DNA of 64,000 nucleotides from Gammaproteobacteria bacterium. GTDB lineage: Bacteria > Pseudomonadota > Gammaproteobacteria > Burkholderiales > Burkholderiaceae_C. Position numbers and translations under genes: made by a program. Numbering within the stretch: position 1 is the stretch's first letter; every line of letters begins with the position of its first letter. Shown in pieces: positions 49,377-57,701 of the stretch. The notes beneath the pieces were generated by a model. That model ran no database searches, was not told the DNA's origin, and saw only the letters and a list, made by a program, of their open reading frames with translations. Location: assembly GCA_025359085.1 (NCBI GenBank), contig JANYHL010000048.1, positions 1 through 64,000 on the forward strand, written 5' to 3'.

Positions 49377-49742
49377 ATGCCGCGTCCGATACTTGACGAA
49401 TCCCACATTCACCCCGCGATTCGGGAGAACGTTGCCACCCATCAACAAGCCATCGTGCGCGAGGTGCAAGCCGCCGTAGCGAAATTCCCGGTGGTGGTAG
49501 TGGGCATGGGCCTGAACCCCTTTCCCAAGAAAGCGCGCAAAGCGCTGACCGACGCAGGGGTCGCGCATCAGTATCTGGAATACGGCAATTACTTCAACAG
49601 TTGGCGCCAACGCAATGCGCTCAAGTTGTGGACCGGTTGGCCGACCTTGCCCATGGTGTTCGTCAAAGGGTCGCTGGTCGGCGGCGCCAGCGATCTGAGC
49701 AAGCTGATTGACAGCGGTGAGCTGAAGAAGCTGCTGACCTGA
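49377..49742 (+). CDS. Glutaredoxin-like protein lacking cysteine
   Basis: The 121-residue protein aligns with monothiol glutaredoxins of the Grx4 type: VVVVGMGLNPFPKKARKALT in place of the active-site loop, then WPTLPMVFVKGSLVGGASDL, the conserved glutathione-binding WPT-P and GG-D segments. The CGFS cysteine is gone and the whole protein contains no Cys, so it cannot do thiol chemistry. ATG 49377 follows AGGAG at 49366-49370. It may bind glutathione or a client without catalysis; function unknown. Confidence 0.82.
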   Translation: MPRPILDESHIHPAIRENVATHQQAIVREVQAAVAKFPVVVVGMGLNPFPKKARKALTDAGVAHQYLEYGNYFNSWRQRNALKLWTGWPTLPMVFVKGSLVGGASDLSKLIDSGELKKLLT

Positions 49743-49744
49743 CG

Positions 49745-49780
49745 CAAAAAAGCCGACCTCCGCTGCCTGCGAAGGTCGGC
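49745..49780 (-). terminator. Terminator after the Spy-like gene
   Basis: An 8-bp stem (GCCGACCT at 49752-49759 and complement at 49773-49780) with a T-run on the minus strand. It lies just after the stop of the convergent plus-strand gene and may act in both directions. Confidence 0.75.
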
Positions 49781-49811
49781 CGGACGGCGCTCAACCAAGA
49801 GCAACACGGCC

Positions 49812-50357
49812 TTACTGCTTGGGTGCAACCATCCCTTTATGACTCATGTGGCCGCCCTTGCGGCCTTCCTGGCCGTAGAACTTGGCGGTACTGACGTCAA
49901 ACACTTTTTGCTGTTCCGGCGTCAGCACGGCGTAAAAAGCTTTGGCGGCTTCGCCACGTTGCGACATGGCGGCACTCATGTCGGCCATGCGTTGGGTGTG
50001 AAACGCCTTCATTTTGTCAATGCGCTCGGGAGTCGGCAGGGTGGCGAGTGCAGCGTGATCGGGACGATTGGCCATCATGGCCGCCGGGGGCTTCATGGCC
50101 GCGGTAAAGGTGGTCCACGCAGCCTCCTGGGCGGGACTGAGCTTGAGCTGCGCTTTGAGTGCGGCAGCACGCTGGTCCATGCGAGCCTGCATTTTGGCGG
50201 GGTTCATATTGCCCATGGGTGCGCCTTCCATACCGCCATGCATTCCGCCTTGGCCCATCATGCAGTCCTGGCCAGCGGCCGGCATCTGGGAAAAAGCGGC
50301 GAAAGCGGCCGTCGCCAACACACCAGCGAGCAACACCGGTTTAAACAATGATTTCAT
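49812..50357 (-). CDS. Spy/CpxP-like periplasmic protein
   Basis: A 181-residue protein with a signal peptide (about 1-24, MKSLFKPVLLAGVLATAAFA), a Gly/Met-rich stretch (GQGGMHGGMEGAPMGNMNPA) and two LTxxQ-type motifs (LKLSPAQEAAW and LTPEQQKVFD). This is the Spy/CpxP envelope chaperone family. AAGGAG lies 7 bases upstream. The Met/His-rich part could bind metal; that is inference. Confidence 0.87.
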   Translation of the reverse strand: MKSLFKPVLLAGVLATAAFAAFSQMPAAGQDCMMGQGGMHGGMEGAPMGNMNPAKMQARMDQRAAALKAQLKLSPAQEAAWTTFTAAMKPPAAMMANRPDHAALATLPTPERIDKMKAFHTQRMADMSAAMSQRGEAAKAFYAVLTPEQQKVFDVSTAKFYGQEGRKGGHMSHKGMVAPKQ

Positions 50358-50544
50358 GGGTATCTCCTTAAAGATGGGTCTGACGCGCAGAACTTGGCAT
50401 CAGGTTGTATGAGAGTTTGCGCTCCCAGTGTATCGTTTGCATGACGCCGACCCGCGCTTTTGTAAAGTTAAGTTACATGATTGATACGTCATTTGATGGG
50501 ATGATCGACGTCGCAGAAATTGAATTTTTTTGGAAAGAGTGCAA

Positions 50545-51441
50545 GTGTTCAAAAACGTAATTGTGTATCAAATCGGGGCGGGCTGGTCTGCCACCGTGGC
50601 CCAAATCGAGGAGGGTCTTGTGTCCGACCGCTTTATCGAATGTGGCGCCTCGCAGGAGAAATCAGTTGGCTGGATCGAGCCCCGCGGCGAAGCGCATGGC
50701 CCGCTGCTGGAAGCCGTGAATGGTCAATTGATTCTTAAACTGATGGTGGAAACCCGTGCCCTGCCGGGCTCGGTGGTGACGCGCAAAGTGAAGGAGCGGG
50801 TGGCCCAGATTGAAGCCAGCACCGGGCGCAAACCAGGCAAGAAGGAAACCCGCGACCTGAAGGATGACATCCGGCTGGAGCTTTTGCCGCTGGCCTTTAC
50901 CAAGCAGGCCACGGTTCTGGTCTGGATCGATCCGCAGGCTCGGTGGCTGGTGATCGATGCGTCGAGTCAAGCGCGCGCCGATGAAGTGGTGACGATGCTG
51001 GTGAAGTCCCTCCCCGGCTTGGCGGTGACACTGCTCAACACCCAGGTCTCGCCCACAGCCGCCATGTCCGAGTGGCTGCTCAGCCAGGAGCCGCCGACCG
51101 GCTTCACGGTGGACCGGGAGTGCGAGCTCAAGGCAGCCGATGAATCCAAGGCGGTGGTGCGCTATGCGCGCCACCCGCTCGACACCGAGGAAGTCAAACA
51201 GCACGTTGCCGGCGGCAAGCTGCCGACGCGGTTGGCACTCACCTGGGACAGCCGCGTGTCGTTTGTCCTGACCGAGGGCCTGCAACTCAAGAAACTGACG
51301 TTTCTGGAAGTGGTGTTCGAAGGCACCGCTGCGGGCAAGGACGATGGCTTTGACGCCGACACCGCCATTGCGACGGGTGAACTGCGCAAACTGCTGCCCG
51401 ATTTGCTGGAAGCGCTGGGCGGCGAAGTGGCATTGGCCTGA
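50545..51441 (+). CDS. rdgC: Recombination-associated protein RdgC
   Basis: About 298 residues of the ring-shaped, non-specific DNA-binding RdgC family that moderates RecA (FKNVIVYQIGAGW start, GRKPGKKETRDLKDDIRLEL, FTKQATVLVWIDPQARWLVI). GTG 50545 gives the family start (M)FKNV and has GAAAGAG just upstream; in-frame TTG 50530 and GTG 50539 are alternatives. Confidence 0.95.
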   Translation: MFKNVIVYQIGAGWSATVAQIEEGLVSDRFIECGASQEKSVGWIEPRGEAHGPLLEAVNGQLILKLMVETRALPGSVVTRKVKERVAQIEASTGRKPGKKETRDLKDDIRLELLPLAFTKQATVLVWIDPQARWLVIDASSQARADEVVTMLVKSLPGLAVTLLNTQVSPTAAMSEWLLSQEPPTGFTVDRECELKAADESKAVVRYARHPLDTEEVKQHVAGGKLPTRLALTWDSRVSFVLTEGLQLKKLTFLEVVFEGTAAGKDDGFDADTAIATGELRKLLPDLLEALGGEVALA

Positions 51442-51528
51442 TCGGCCAGGCAGAGCAAGCGCTCCCTGGCGGGTTTTGGCAACAAGCCGATATTCAGTGG
51501 GGGCGCTTCAACTGAACCTGCAAAACAC

Positions 51529-51543
51529 TAGACGACCGGTCTA
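51529..51543. promoter_or_regulatory. TetR operator 1, before the regulator gene
   Basis: TAGACGACCGGTCTA, with TAGAC and GTCTA as inverted arms, sits just upstream of the -10-like CATAAT at 51551-51556. A near-identical site lies before the dehydrogenase gene. The regulator would repress itself here. Confidence 0.75.
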
Positions 51544-51562
51544 CTTGTGACATAATCACGCC

Positions 51563-52183
51563 ATGCTTATTGATCAATCCGGCGCCAAACACCACATCCT
51601 CGATTGCGGCGAGCGCCTGGTCGCGAGCAAAGGCTTTGTCGGCGTCGGGCTGGCCGAGATCCTGAGCGTGGCGGGTGTCCCCAAGGGCTCGTTCTACCAT
51701 TACTTCAACTCGAAAGAACGCTTTGGCGAGGAGTTGCTGGCTCGCTATATGGAGCGCTACCTGGGACAGCTGGATGCCTTGCTGCAGTCCGACGGAACAC
51801 CGGCTCGGGCGCGTTTGATGCGCTACTGGTCTTACTGGAACGTCACGCAGTGCGGCATTGCCGGCGCTGACTGCGCCGAGCCTCAAGCGGGGGCCAAGTG
51901 CCTGATCGTCAAGCTCAGCGCCGAGGTGGCCGATATCTCGGAGACCATGCGCCTGACCTTGCGCGACGGCACCGACCGGGTCGTGCAGCGCCTCGCCCAG
52001 TGCCTGCAAGAAGCCCGTGTCGATGGCTCCGTGCCGTGCGCCCTTGTGGCCGACGCAACCGCCCTCACCCTGTACGAGTTGTGGCTCGGCGCCAGTCTGC
52101 TGGCCAAGCTGCGCCGCGATGGCAGTCCGTTTGAGCATGCCCTGCGCAGCACCGAATTGCTGCTCGGTCCCTCCAGCATTTAA
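51563..52183 (+). CDS. NemR/AcuR-like TetR-family regulator
   Basis: The 206-residue repressor has an N-terminal helix-turn-helix (about 25-50, LAEILSVAGVPKGSFYHYFN) and a ligand domain with cysteines at 97, 104, 113, 147 and 159. In E. coli NemR, similarly spaced cysteines sense quinones, aldehydes and hypochlorite. It heads a module of aldehyde-detoxifying enzymes, and matching operators precede it and the next gene. ATG 51563 is only 6 bases past the -10-like CATAAT with no ribosome site, so its mRNA may be leaderless. Confidence 0.88.
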   Translation: MLIDQSGAKHHILDCGERLVASKGFVGVGLAEILSVAGVPKGSFYHYFNSKERFGEELLARYMERYLGQLDALLQSDGTPARARLMRYWSYWNVTQCGIAGADCAEPQAGAKCLIVKLSAEVADISETMRLTLRDGTDRVVQRLAQCLQEARVDGSVPCALVADATALTLYELWLGASLLAKLRRDGSPFEHALRSTELLLGPSSI

Positions 52184-52219
52184 GAAGGCATTTCAACTCA
52201 ATTTTTTCTTTCAATTTAC

Positions 52220-52234
52220 TAGCCGACCGGTCTA
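52220..52234. promoter_or_regulatory. TetR operator 2, before the alcohol dehydrogenase gene
   Basis: TAGCCGACCGGTCTA differs from operator 1 by a single base; the identity extends to CTAG and ACTT on the flanks. It would put the downstream enzymes under the same repressor. Confidence 0.75.
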
Positions 52235-52285
52235 CTTTTACCACTCTTTCACCTTAAACCAACCTCCACCACTACAAGGACTGCC

Positions 52286-53446
52286 ATGCTGAACTTTGAT
52301 TTTTACAACCCCACCCAGATAGTTTTCGGCAAAGACAGAATCGTCGATCTCACCAAGCTCGTGCCCGCCGGCGCCAAAGTCCTGATTCTGGTCGGTGGCG
52401 CCAGCGCTGAAAAGACCGGCACGCTGGCTGAGGTGCGTCAGACCCTGGGCACACGCCAGCACGCTACCTTCAGCGGCATCGAGCCCAACCCGAGCTTCGA
52501 CACCGCGATGCAGGCGGTGCAGCAGGTGCGCGATGGCGGCTTTGATTTTCTGCTGGCGGTCGGTGGTGGCTCGGTGATTGATGCCGCCAAATTTATCGCC
52601 GCGGCAGTTCCGTTTGAAGGCGATGCGTGGGACATTCTGCTCAAGGGCGGGCGCAACATCAAGAGCGCCTTGCCTTTTGGCACGGTGCTGACCCTGCCCG
52701 CCACCGGCTCCGAGATGAACAACGGCTCGGTCATCACCCGGCGTGACATCGGCGCCAAGCTGCCGTTTCGCAGCCGCCTGCTGTTCCCCTTGTTCTCGGT
52801 GCTGGACCCGACCAAGACTTACACGCTGCCGCCGCAGCAACTGGCCAACGGCGTGGTCGACGCCTTTGTGCACACCGTCGAGCAATACCTGACCTACCCG
52901 GTGAACGCGCCGCTGCAAGACCGCTTTGCCGAGAGCCTGCTGCAAACGCTGGTTGACATTGGGCCGCGCCTGCTGGCCGCCGCCGAGCCCGACTATGACG
53001 ACCGCGCCAGCCTGATGTGGGCGGCCACTCTCGCGCTGAATGGCTTGATTGGGGCCGGTGTGCCGCAAGACTGGGCGACGCACATGATCGGCCACGAGCT
53101 CACGGCGCTGCACAATATCGACCACGCGCGCACGCTGGCGATCGTGTTGCCGGCGATGTTGAACGAACGCCGCGTGCAAAAACACGACAAGCTGCTGCAG
53201 TACGGCGAGCGCGTCTGGGGCATCCGCACGGGTAGCGATGACGAGCGCATCACGGCCGCGATTGACCAAACCCGCGACTTCTTTGAGCGCATGGGCATTG
53301 CGACCCGACTGAGCGCCTATGGGCTGGGGGCGGACGCCATTGAGGTGGTGGTCCGTCAGCTGGAAGCGCATGGCATGACCAAGCTCAGTGAGCGCGGCGA
53401 CATAACCCCCGCAGTGAGCCGCCGCGTGCTGGAAGCGGCGCTTTAA
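52286..53446 (+). CDS. Iron-containing alcohol dehydrogenase (YqhD/BDH type)
   Basis: A 386-residue enzyme that probably reduces reactive aldehydes with NAD(P)H. It starts MLNFDFYNPTQIVFGKD; has the nucleotide loop VGGGSVIDAAKFIA (about 92-105), LTLPATGSEMN, and metal-binding histidines in HMIGHELTALHNIDHARTLA (about 270-289). AAGGA precedes the ATG. It is controlled, by inference, by the upstream TetR regulator through operator 2. Confidence 0.92.
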   Translation: MLNFDFYNPTQIVFGKDRIVDLTKLVPAGAKVLILVGGASAEKTGTLAEVRQTLGTRQHATFSGIEPNPSFDTAMQAVQQVRDGGFDFLLAVGGGSVIDAAKFIAAAVPFEGDAWDILLKGGRNIKSALPFGTVLTLPATGSEMNNGSVITRRDIGAKLPFRSRLLFPLFSVLDPTKTYTLPPQQLANGVVDAFVHTVEQYLTYPVNAPLQDRFAESLLQTLVDIGPRLLAAAEPDYDDRASLMWAATLALNGLIGAGVPQDWATHMIGHELTALHNIDHARTLAIVLPAMLNERRVQKHDKLLQYGERVWGIRTGSDDERITAAIDQTRDFFERMGIATRLSAYGLGADAIEVVVRQLEAHGMTKLSERGDITPAVSRRVLEAAL

Positions 53447-53484
53447 ATCACGCCTCCAACCCTCCTTCCTTGAAAGCAAGTCAC

Positions 53485-54519
53485 ATGTCCCAAAGCACAA
53501 CCATCAACCGCCAGGTCCAGCTCGCCGCGCGCCCCGTCGGCGCGCCCACCGCAGCCAACTTCCAGCTCGCAAACAGCACCGTGCCGAGCATCGGGCCGGG
53601 CCAGCTGCTGCTGCGCACCGTGTATTTGTCGCTCGACCCCTACATGCGTGGCCGCATGAGTGACGCCGCCAGCTACGCCGCCTCGGTCGCTGTGGGCGCG
53701 CCGATGGTCGGCGCCACCGTCTGCCGCGTGCAAGGCAGCCAGCACGCCGGCTTTGCCGTGGGCGACTGGGTGCTGGCCTACACCGGCTGGCAAGACTACG
53801 CCGTGTCCGATGGCACTGGCCTGACCCAGCTTGACCCGGCCCTGGCCCGCCCCTCTTACGCCTTGGGCGTGCTGGGCATGCCCGGCTTCACCGCCTACAT
53901 GGGGCTGCTCGACATCGGCGCGCCCAAGGCCGGTGAAACCGTGGTGGTGGCCGCAGCCACCGGCGCGGTCGGCGCCGTGGTCGGGCAAATCGCCAAGCTC
54001 AAGGGCTGCCGCGTGGTCGGCATCGCCGGGGGTGCGGACAAGTGCCGCTCGGCGGTGCAAGAACTGGGCTTTGACGCCTGCATTGACCACCACCGCCCGG
54101 ACTTGGCGGCACTGCTGGCGGCTGCCTGCCCCCAGGGCATTGACGTTTATTTTGAAAATGTCGGCGGCAAGGTGTTCGACGCCGTGCTGCCGCTGCTGAA
54201 CGCGGCCGCCCGGGTGCCGGTGTGCGGCCTGATTGCGCAGTACAACGCCACCGCGCTGCCCGAAGGCCCGGACCGCAGCCCGCTGTTGCTGCGCACCCTG
54301 CTGACCAAACGCATTCGCATGCAAGGCTTCATCATTTTTGACGACTACGGTCACCGCTACCTCGAGTTCGCCAAAGACATGAGCCAGTGGCTGGCGGCGG
54401 GCAAGATCAAGGTGCGAGAGGATATCGTCGACGGCCTGGAGAACGCGCCGCAGGCCTTCATCGGCCTGCTCGAAGGCAAGAACTTCGGCAAACTGATCGT
54501 GCGCGTGGCGCAAGACTGA
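53485..54519 (+). CDS. CurA/YncB-type NADPH-dependent enone reductase
   Basis: A 344-residue zinc-free medium-chain reductase of the leukotriene B4 dehydrogenase/CurA group. It has YLSLDPYMRGRMSDAASYAA, VVVAAATGAVGAVVGQIAKL (Rossmann glycine motif, about 155-175), DVYFENVGG and IRMQGFIIFDDY. Such enzymes reduce the double bond of alpha,beta-unsaturated carbonyls. ATG 53485 is used; the frame extends 5 codons upstream. Confidence 0.92.
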   Translation: MSQSTTINRQVQLAARPVGAPTAANFQLANSTVPSIGPGQLLLRTVYLSLDPYMRGRMSDAASYAASVAVGAPMVGATVCRVQGSQHAGFAVGDWVLAYTGWQDYAVSDGTGLTQLDPALARPSYALGVLGMPGFTAYMGLLDIGAPKAGETVVVAAATGAVGAVVGQIAKLKGCRVVGIAGGADKCRSAVQELGFDACIDHHRPDLAALLAAACPQGIDVYFENVGGKVFDAVLPLLNAAARVPVCGLIAQYNATALPEGPDRSPLLLRTLLTKRIRMQGFIIFDDYGHRYLEFAKDMSQWLAAGKIKVREDIVDGLENAPQAFIGLLEGKNFGKLIVRVAQD

Positions 54520-54573
54520 TCGCGCCACGCATCCATTTCCCCAACCGTTCATCAACACACTGAAAGCAACAAC

Positions 54574-55266
54574 ATGAACAAGATTCTCATGGTTCTGACC
54601 TCACACGACCAACTTGGCAACTCCGGCGCCAAAACCGGCTTTTGGTTGGAAGAGTTCGCCGCGCCTTATTACGCCTTCAAGGACGCCGGCGCCGCCATCA
54701 CGCTGGCGTCGCCGCTGGGCGGCCAGCCGCCGCTGGACCCCAAGAGTGACGATGCCGCGTCCCAGACTGAATCGACCGAGCGCTTCAAGGCCGACCCCGC
54801 CGCCCAGGCGCTGCTGGCCAGCACGCACAAGCTGAGCGCGGTCAACGCGGACGAGTTTGACGCGGTGTTTTACCCCGGTGGTCACGGTCCCTTGTGGGAT
54901 CTGGCCGAAGATGCCACTTCGATTGCGCTGATTGAAGCCATGCTGGCCGCCGGCAAGCCGGTCGTCGCTGTCTGCCACGCGCCGGCCGTGCTGCGCCACC
55001 CCAAGACGGTTGATGGCAAGTCCGTGGTGCACGGCAAGTCGGTGACCGGCTTCACCAACACCGAGGAAGCCGCGGTCGGCTTGACCAGTGTGGTGCCGTT
55101 CCTGGTGGAAGACATGCTCAAGGCCAACGGCGGCCACTATTCCAAAGGAGCGGACTGGCAGCCCTATGTGCTGACCGACGGCCTGCTGATCACCGGGCAA
55201 AACCCGGCCTCGTCAGAGCCCGCTGCAAAGGCCTTGCTGGACAAGCTCGGGGCGCTATCGCGCTGA
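54574..55266 (+). CDS. DJ-1/PfpI-family protein (possible glyoxalase III-like)
   Basis: The 230-residue protein has the class I glutamine-amidotransferase-like fold: TGFWLEEFAAPYYAFKDAGA, YPGGHGPLWDL and the nucleophile elbow AVCHAPAVL with the reactive Cys (about residue 134). Related proteins act as glyoxalases or chaperones against methylglyoxal. It is the last gene of the aldehyde module and shares its direction. The enzymatic activity is inferred. Confidence 0.88.
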   Translation: MNKILMVLTSHDQLGNSGAKTGFWLEEFAAPYYAFKDAGAAITLASPLGGQPPLDPKSDDAASQTESTERFKADPAAQALLASTHKLSAVNADEFDAVFYPGGHGPLWDLAEDATSIALIEAMLAAGKPVVAVCHAPAVLRHPKTVDGKSVVHGKSVTGFTNTEEAAVGLTSVVPFLVEDMLKANGGHYSKGADWQPYVLTDGLLITGQNPASSEPAAKALLDKLGALSR

Positions 55267-55398
55267 GATGGGCTGTCGGCCTGCGCGTGACTGCTCGGGT
55301 CAGCAGGCGTCCTTGAGGCGCCCCAACACGGCGGCGCGGTGGGGCTTGAGACTGCTACGATGGCGGCGCCGATCCCGGCGTGCTCCCAAGAAGACCCC

Positions 55399-56475
55399 AT
55401 GATCCCTACCGACGAACAAGCCACCGCTGCCTTTGCAAACCGCGCGTTGTTGCCGCTGATGGTGGTGGTGACTCTGGCGCTGGGCTGGATCTTGCTGCCG
55501 TTCTACGGCGCCATCATGTGGGGCGCCATCATCGCGCTGCTGTTCACGCCGGTGTACCGGCGCCTGCTGGCACGGCTCAAATGGCGGCGCACCCAAGCCG
55601 CCCTGCTGACGCTGCTGGTCATCGTGCTGGTCCTTGTTTTGCCGTTTGCGCTGCTCACCGCCGCGTTGGCGCGCGAAGCGGCCTTGTTCTATCAGCAGTT
55701 GCAATCGGGTGAGGTGAATCCGGGAGTTTACTTCCAGGGTGTATTCAACGCCCTGCCGGACTGGATCACAGCGCTGCTGGACCGCGTCGGACTGGTCAAC
55801 TTCGCCACCCTGCAACGTCGGCTGGCCGCTGGTCTGGCGCAAGGCAGCCAATACTTCGCCTCCCAGGCGCTGGGCGTGGGACAGCTCACTTTTGAATTCG
55901 TCACCAGCCTGTTCATCACCTTGTACCTGGCGTTCTTTCTGATCCGGGATGGCGACGGCGTGGCACACGCCCTGCGCAACGCGATCCCGCTGGCCCCCGA
56001 GCATAAAAAAGAATTGATCAGCAAGTTCACCACCGTGATCCGGGCCACGGTGAAAGGCAACTTGCTGGTGGCCCTCATTCAGGGCGCGCTCGGCGGCCTG
56101 GCGTTCTGGTTCCTGGGCGTCGGCGGTGCTGTGCTGTGGGCGGTGTTGATGGCCTTTCTGTCATTGCTACCGGCGATTGGCGCCGGCTTGGTGTGGCTGC
56201 CCGTGGCGGTTTATTTCTTCATCACCGGCGCCCTCTGGCAAGCCGTGGCGCTGACCGCCTGGGGCGTGCTGGTAATCGGCCTGATCGACAACCTGTTGCG
56301 CCCCATTCTGGTCGGCAAGGACACGCGCATGCCGGACTACGTGGTGATGATCACCACGCTCGGGGGCATGGTGGTGTTTGGCATCAACGGCTTTGTCATC
56401 GGCCCTTTGATTGCCGCCATGTTCATGGCGGTCTGGCACATTTACGTAACGACGCGCATTGAGGCCGCACCCTGA
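55399..56475 (+). CDS. AI-2E (PerM/YhhQ-type) family transporter
   Basis: A 358-residue membrane protein with seven or eight helices: paired N-terminal helices (LLPLMVVVTLALGWILLPFY, AIIALLFTPVYRRLL), a central soluble region, and conserved C-terminal GLIDNLLRPILVGKDTRMPD. The family includes TqsA and various antiporters; the substrate cannot be told. ATG 55399 is chosen, as the 20 upstream codons do not resemble the family. Confidence 0.85.
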   Translation: MIPTDEQATAAFANRALLPLMVVVTLALGWILLPFYGAIMWGAIIALLFTPVYRRLLARLKWRRTQAALLTLLVIVLVLVLPFALLTAALAREAALFYQQLQSGEVNPGVYFQGVFNALPDWITALLDRVGLVNFATLQRRLAAGLAQGSQYFASQALGVGQLTFEFVTSLFITLYLAFFLIRDGDGVAHALRNAIPLAPEHKKELISKFTTVIRATVKGNLLVALIQGALGGLAFWFLGVGGAVLWAVLMAFLSLLPAIGAGLVWLPVAVYFFITGALWQAVALTAWGVLVIGLIDNLLRPILVGKDTRMPDYVVMITTLGGMVVFGINGFVIGPLIAAMFMAVWHIYVTTRIEAAP

Positions 56476-56536
56476 ACGTTGAAGCGCCGGGTGCACCGCG
56501 GAGTCGTCCGTCTGGCGCGGCGCACCGGCCCCACCG

Positions 56537-56734
56537 TCAGTTTTTGCTTTTCACCTGGCAGGTATTGATGCCCAGCAGGGCGTACAGCGCGCACCAGCCC
56601 AGCAGACCAGTGGCCAGCGGCACCACGCCAAGCCAGCCCCAGACGCCAATATTGCCGTTCAACGTCAAACCAATCAGCGCCAAGCCCGCGACGATGCGCA
56701 AGATACGGTCGATACCGCCTTCGTTTGTTTTCAT
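56537..56734 (-). CDS. DUF2892 (YgaP-like) small membrane protein
   Basis: A 65-residue protein: N-terminal EGGIDRILRIVAGLALIGL, two membrane helices and the C-terminal GWCALYALLGINTCQVK. This is the DUF2892 domain, also found at the C-terminus of rhodanese YgaP. The Cys pair near the end may be functional; role unknown. Confidence 0.85.
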   Translation of the reverse strand: MKTNEGGIDRILRIVAGLALIGLTLNGNIGVWGWLGVVPLATGLLGWCALYALLGINTCQVKSKN

Positions 56735-56937
56735 GAAGAACTCCAGTCAGGGTTGTTGATGGCTGCATTAGACGCGCTATGACAGCGCGCCTCGGTGACA
56801 AAAGTATGAAACGGGCCCAGCCGACTCCGTCAGGGACGCCGGCCCTGATAGCGCTGGCGCCTGGCTAAGCAAGGATGTGTTCATGACAAAAAATGGATCC
56901 AGCCCTTATATTACATGGATATTATGCTATAAAAATA

Positions 56938-57393
56938 CTAGCAACATGTGCCTGCCAGATCGTCCAGTATCGGGCAGTCTGGCCGCCCATCACCGTGGCA
57001 GTGGTCGAGCAAGGCGGACAAGGTACGCTGCATCGCCTGCAGGGCTTTGATGCGGTGCGCCAGCTCGCTCAGGTGCTTCTGGGCAATGCGCTTGACGCTG
57101 GCACTGGCGCGTTGGCGGTTATGCCACAGGCCCACCAGTTCGGCAATCTCGGCCATCGAAAAGCCCAGATCACGCCCCCGCTTGATGAATTGCAGGGTGC
57201 GCACGTCGGCCTCGTTGTATTGCCGGTAACCGCTGTCGGTGCGCGCCACGGGTGCCAGCAGCCCGAGCGATTCATAGTGCCGCACCATCTTGGCCGACAC
57301 CTTCGAGAGGCGCGCTGCGACGCCAATGGCGACCGGCCAAAGCGTGCCGTCCAGCGTGCCGACCGCCCTCGGCGCCGGGGCGGTCAATTTCAT
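56938..57393 (-). CDS. cueR: CueR-like copper-responsive MerR regulator
   Basis: A 151-residue MerR-family activator with a winged helix-turn-helix (about 22-60, VAARLSKVSAKMVRHYESLG), dimerisation helix and metal loop C-x7-C (CHGDGRPDC) near the C-terminus, typical of Cu(I)/Ag(I) sensors. It has about 20 extra N-terminal residues compared with usual CueR; the extension overlaps copZ, and no better internal start is seen. It forms a unit with copZ and diverges from copA. Confidence 0.9.
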   Translation of the reverse strand: MKLTAPAPRAVGTLDGTLWPVAIGVAARLSKVSAKMVRHYESLGLLAPVARTDSGYRQYNEADVRTLQFIKRGRDLGFSMAEIAELVGLWHNRQRASASVKRIAQKHLSELAHRIKALQAMQRTLSALLDHCHGDGRPDCPILDDLAGTCC

Positions 57394-57587
57394 GCGGCGA
57401 CGACGTAGCCTTCTTCGGCAATGGCTTGGGCCAGCAACTCGCGCGACTGTTCAGACTGCACTTCGACCTTGTTGGCGGCGCGGTCGATACTGACCTCAGC
57501 TTGCGGGTCGGCCTGTTTCACGGCGCGGGTGACGGCTTTTTCGCAGTGGCCGCAGGTCATGCCGGTGACGGTAAAAGTTTGGTTCAC
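57390..57587 (-). CDS. copZ: Copper chaperone CopZ
   Basis: A 65-residue heavy-metal-associated domain: FTVTGMTCGHCEKAVTRAVK with the C-x2-C Cu(I) site. It would carry copper to CopA, encoded divergently. AAAGGAG precedes its ATG. The stop overlaps the cueR start by 4 bases. Confidence 0.94.
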   Translation of the reverse strand: MNQTFTVTGMTCGHCEKAVTRAVKQADPQAEVSIDRAANKVEVQSEQSRELLAQAIAEEGYVVAA

Positions 57588-57612
57588 GGAAAAACTCCTT
57601 TAAATATGAAAG

Positions 57613-57655
57613 AGCATAGCCTGAACCCTGCCACCGTGGGAAGGTCAATGCTCAA
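57613..57655 (-). promoter_or_regulatory. CueR-type promoter for copZ-cueR
   Basis: On the minus strand, TTGACC (57643-57648 reversed) is followed by a dyad TTCCCACGG/TGGCAGGGT, the pattern of CueR sites, at MerR-like spacing from a weak -10 near 57618-57623. It mirrors the copA site 20 bases away. Confidence 0.6.
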
Positions 57656-57664
57656 TTTCAGGGC

Positions 57665-57695
57665 TTGACCTTGCCATGATGGGAAGGATTACGCT
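57665..57695 (+). promoter_or_regulatory. CueR-type promoter for copA
   Basis: TTGACC at 57665-57670 and TACGCT at 57690-57695 are 19 bases apart, the long spacing typical of MerR-family promoters, with the dyad ACCTTGCC...GGAAGG in the spacer. The copA ATG follows only 6 bases after the -10. Confidence 0.78.
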
Positions 57696-57701
57696 TAAGG
57701 C

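Noticed and set aside
52238-54558. Long minus-strand frames (420 and 371 codons) opposite the alcohol dehydrogenase and CurA-type genes
   Set aside because: Rich in His, Gln and Gly as expected for antisense of G+C-rich genes, with no motifs; the plus-strand genes are clear.
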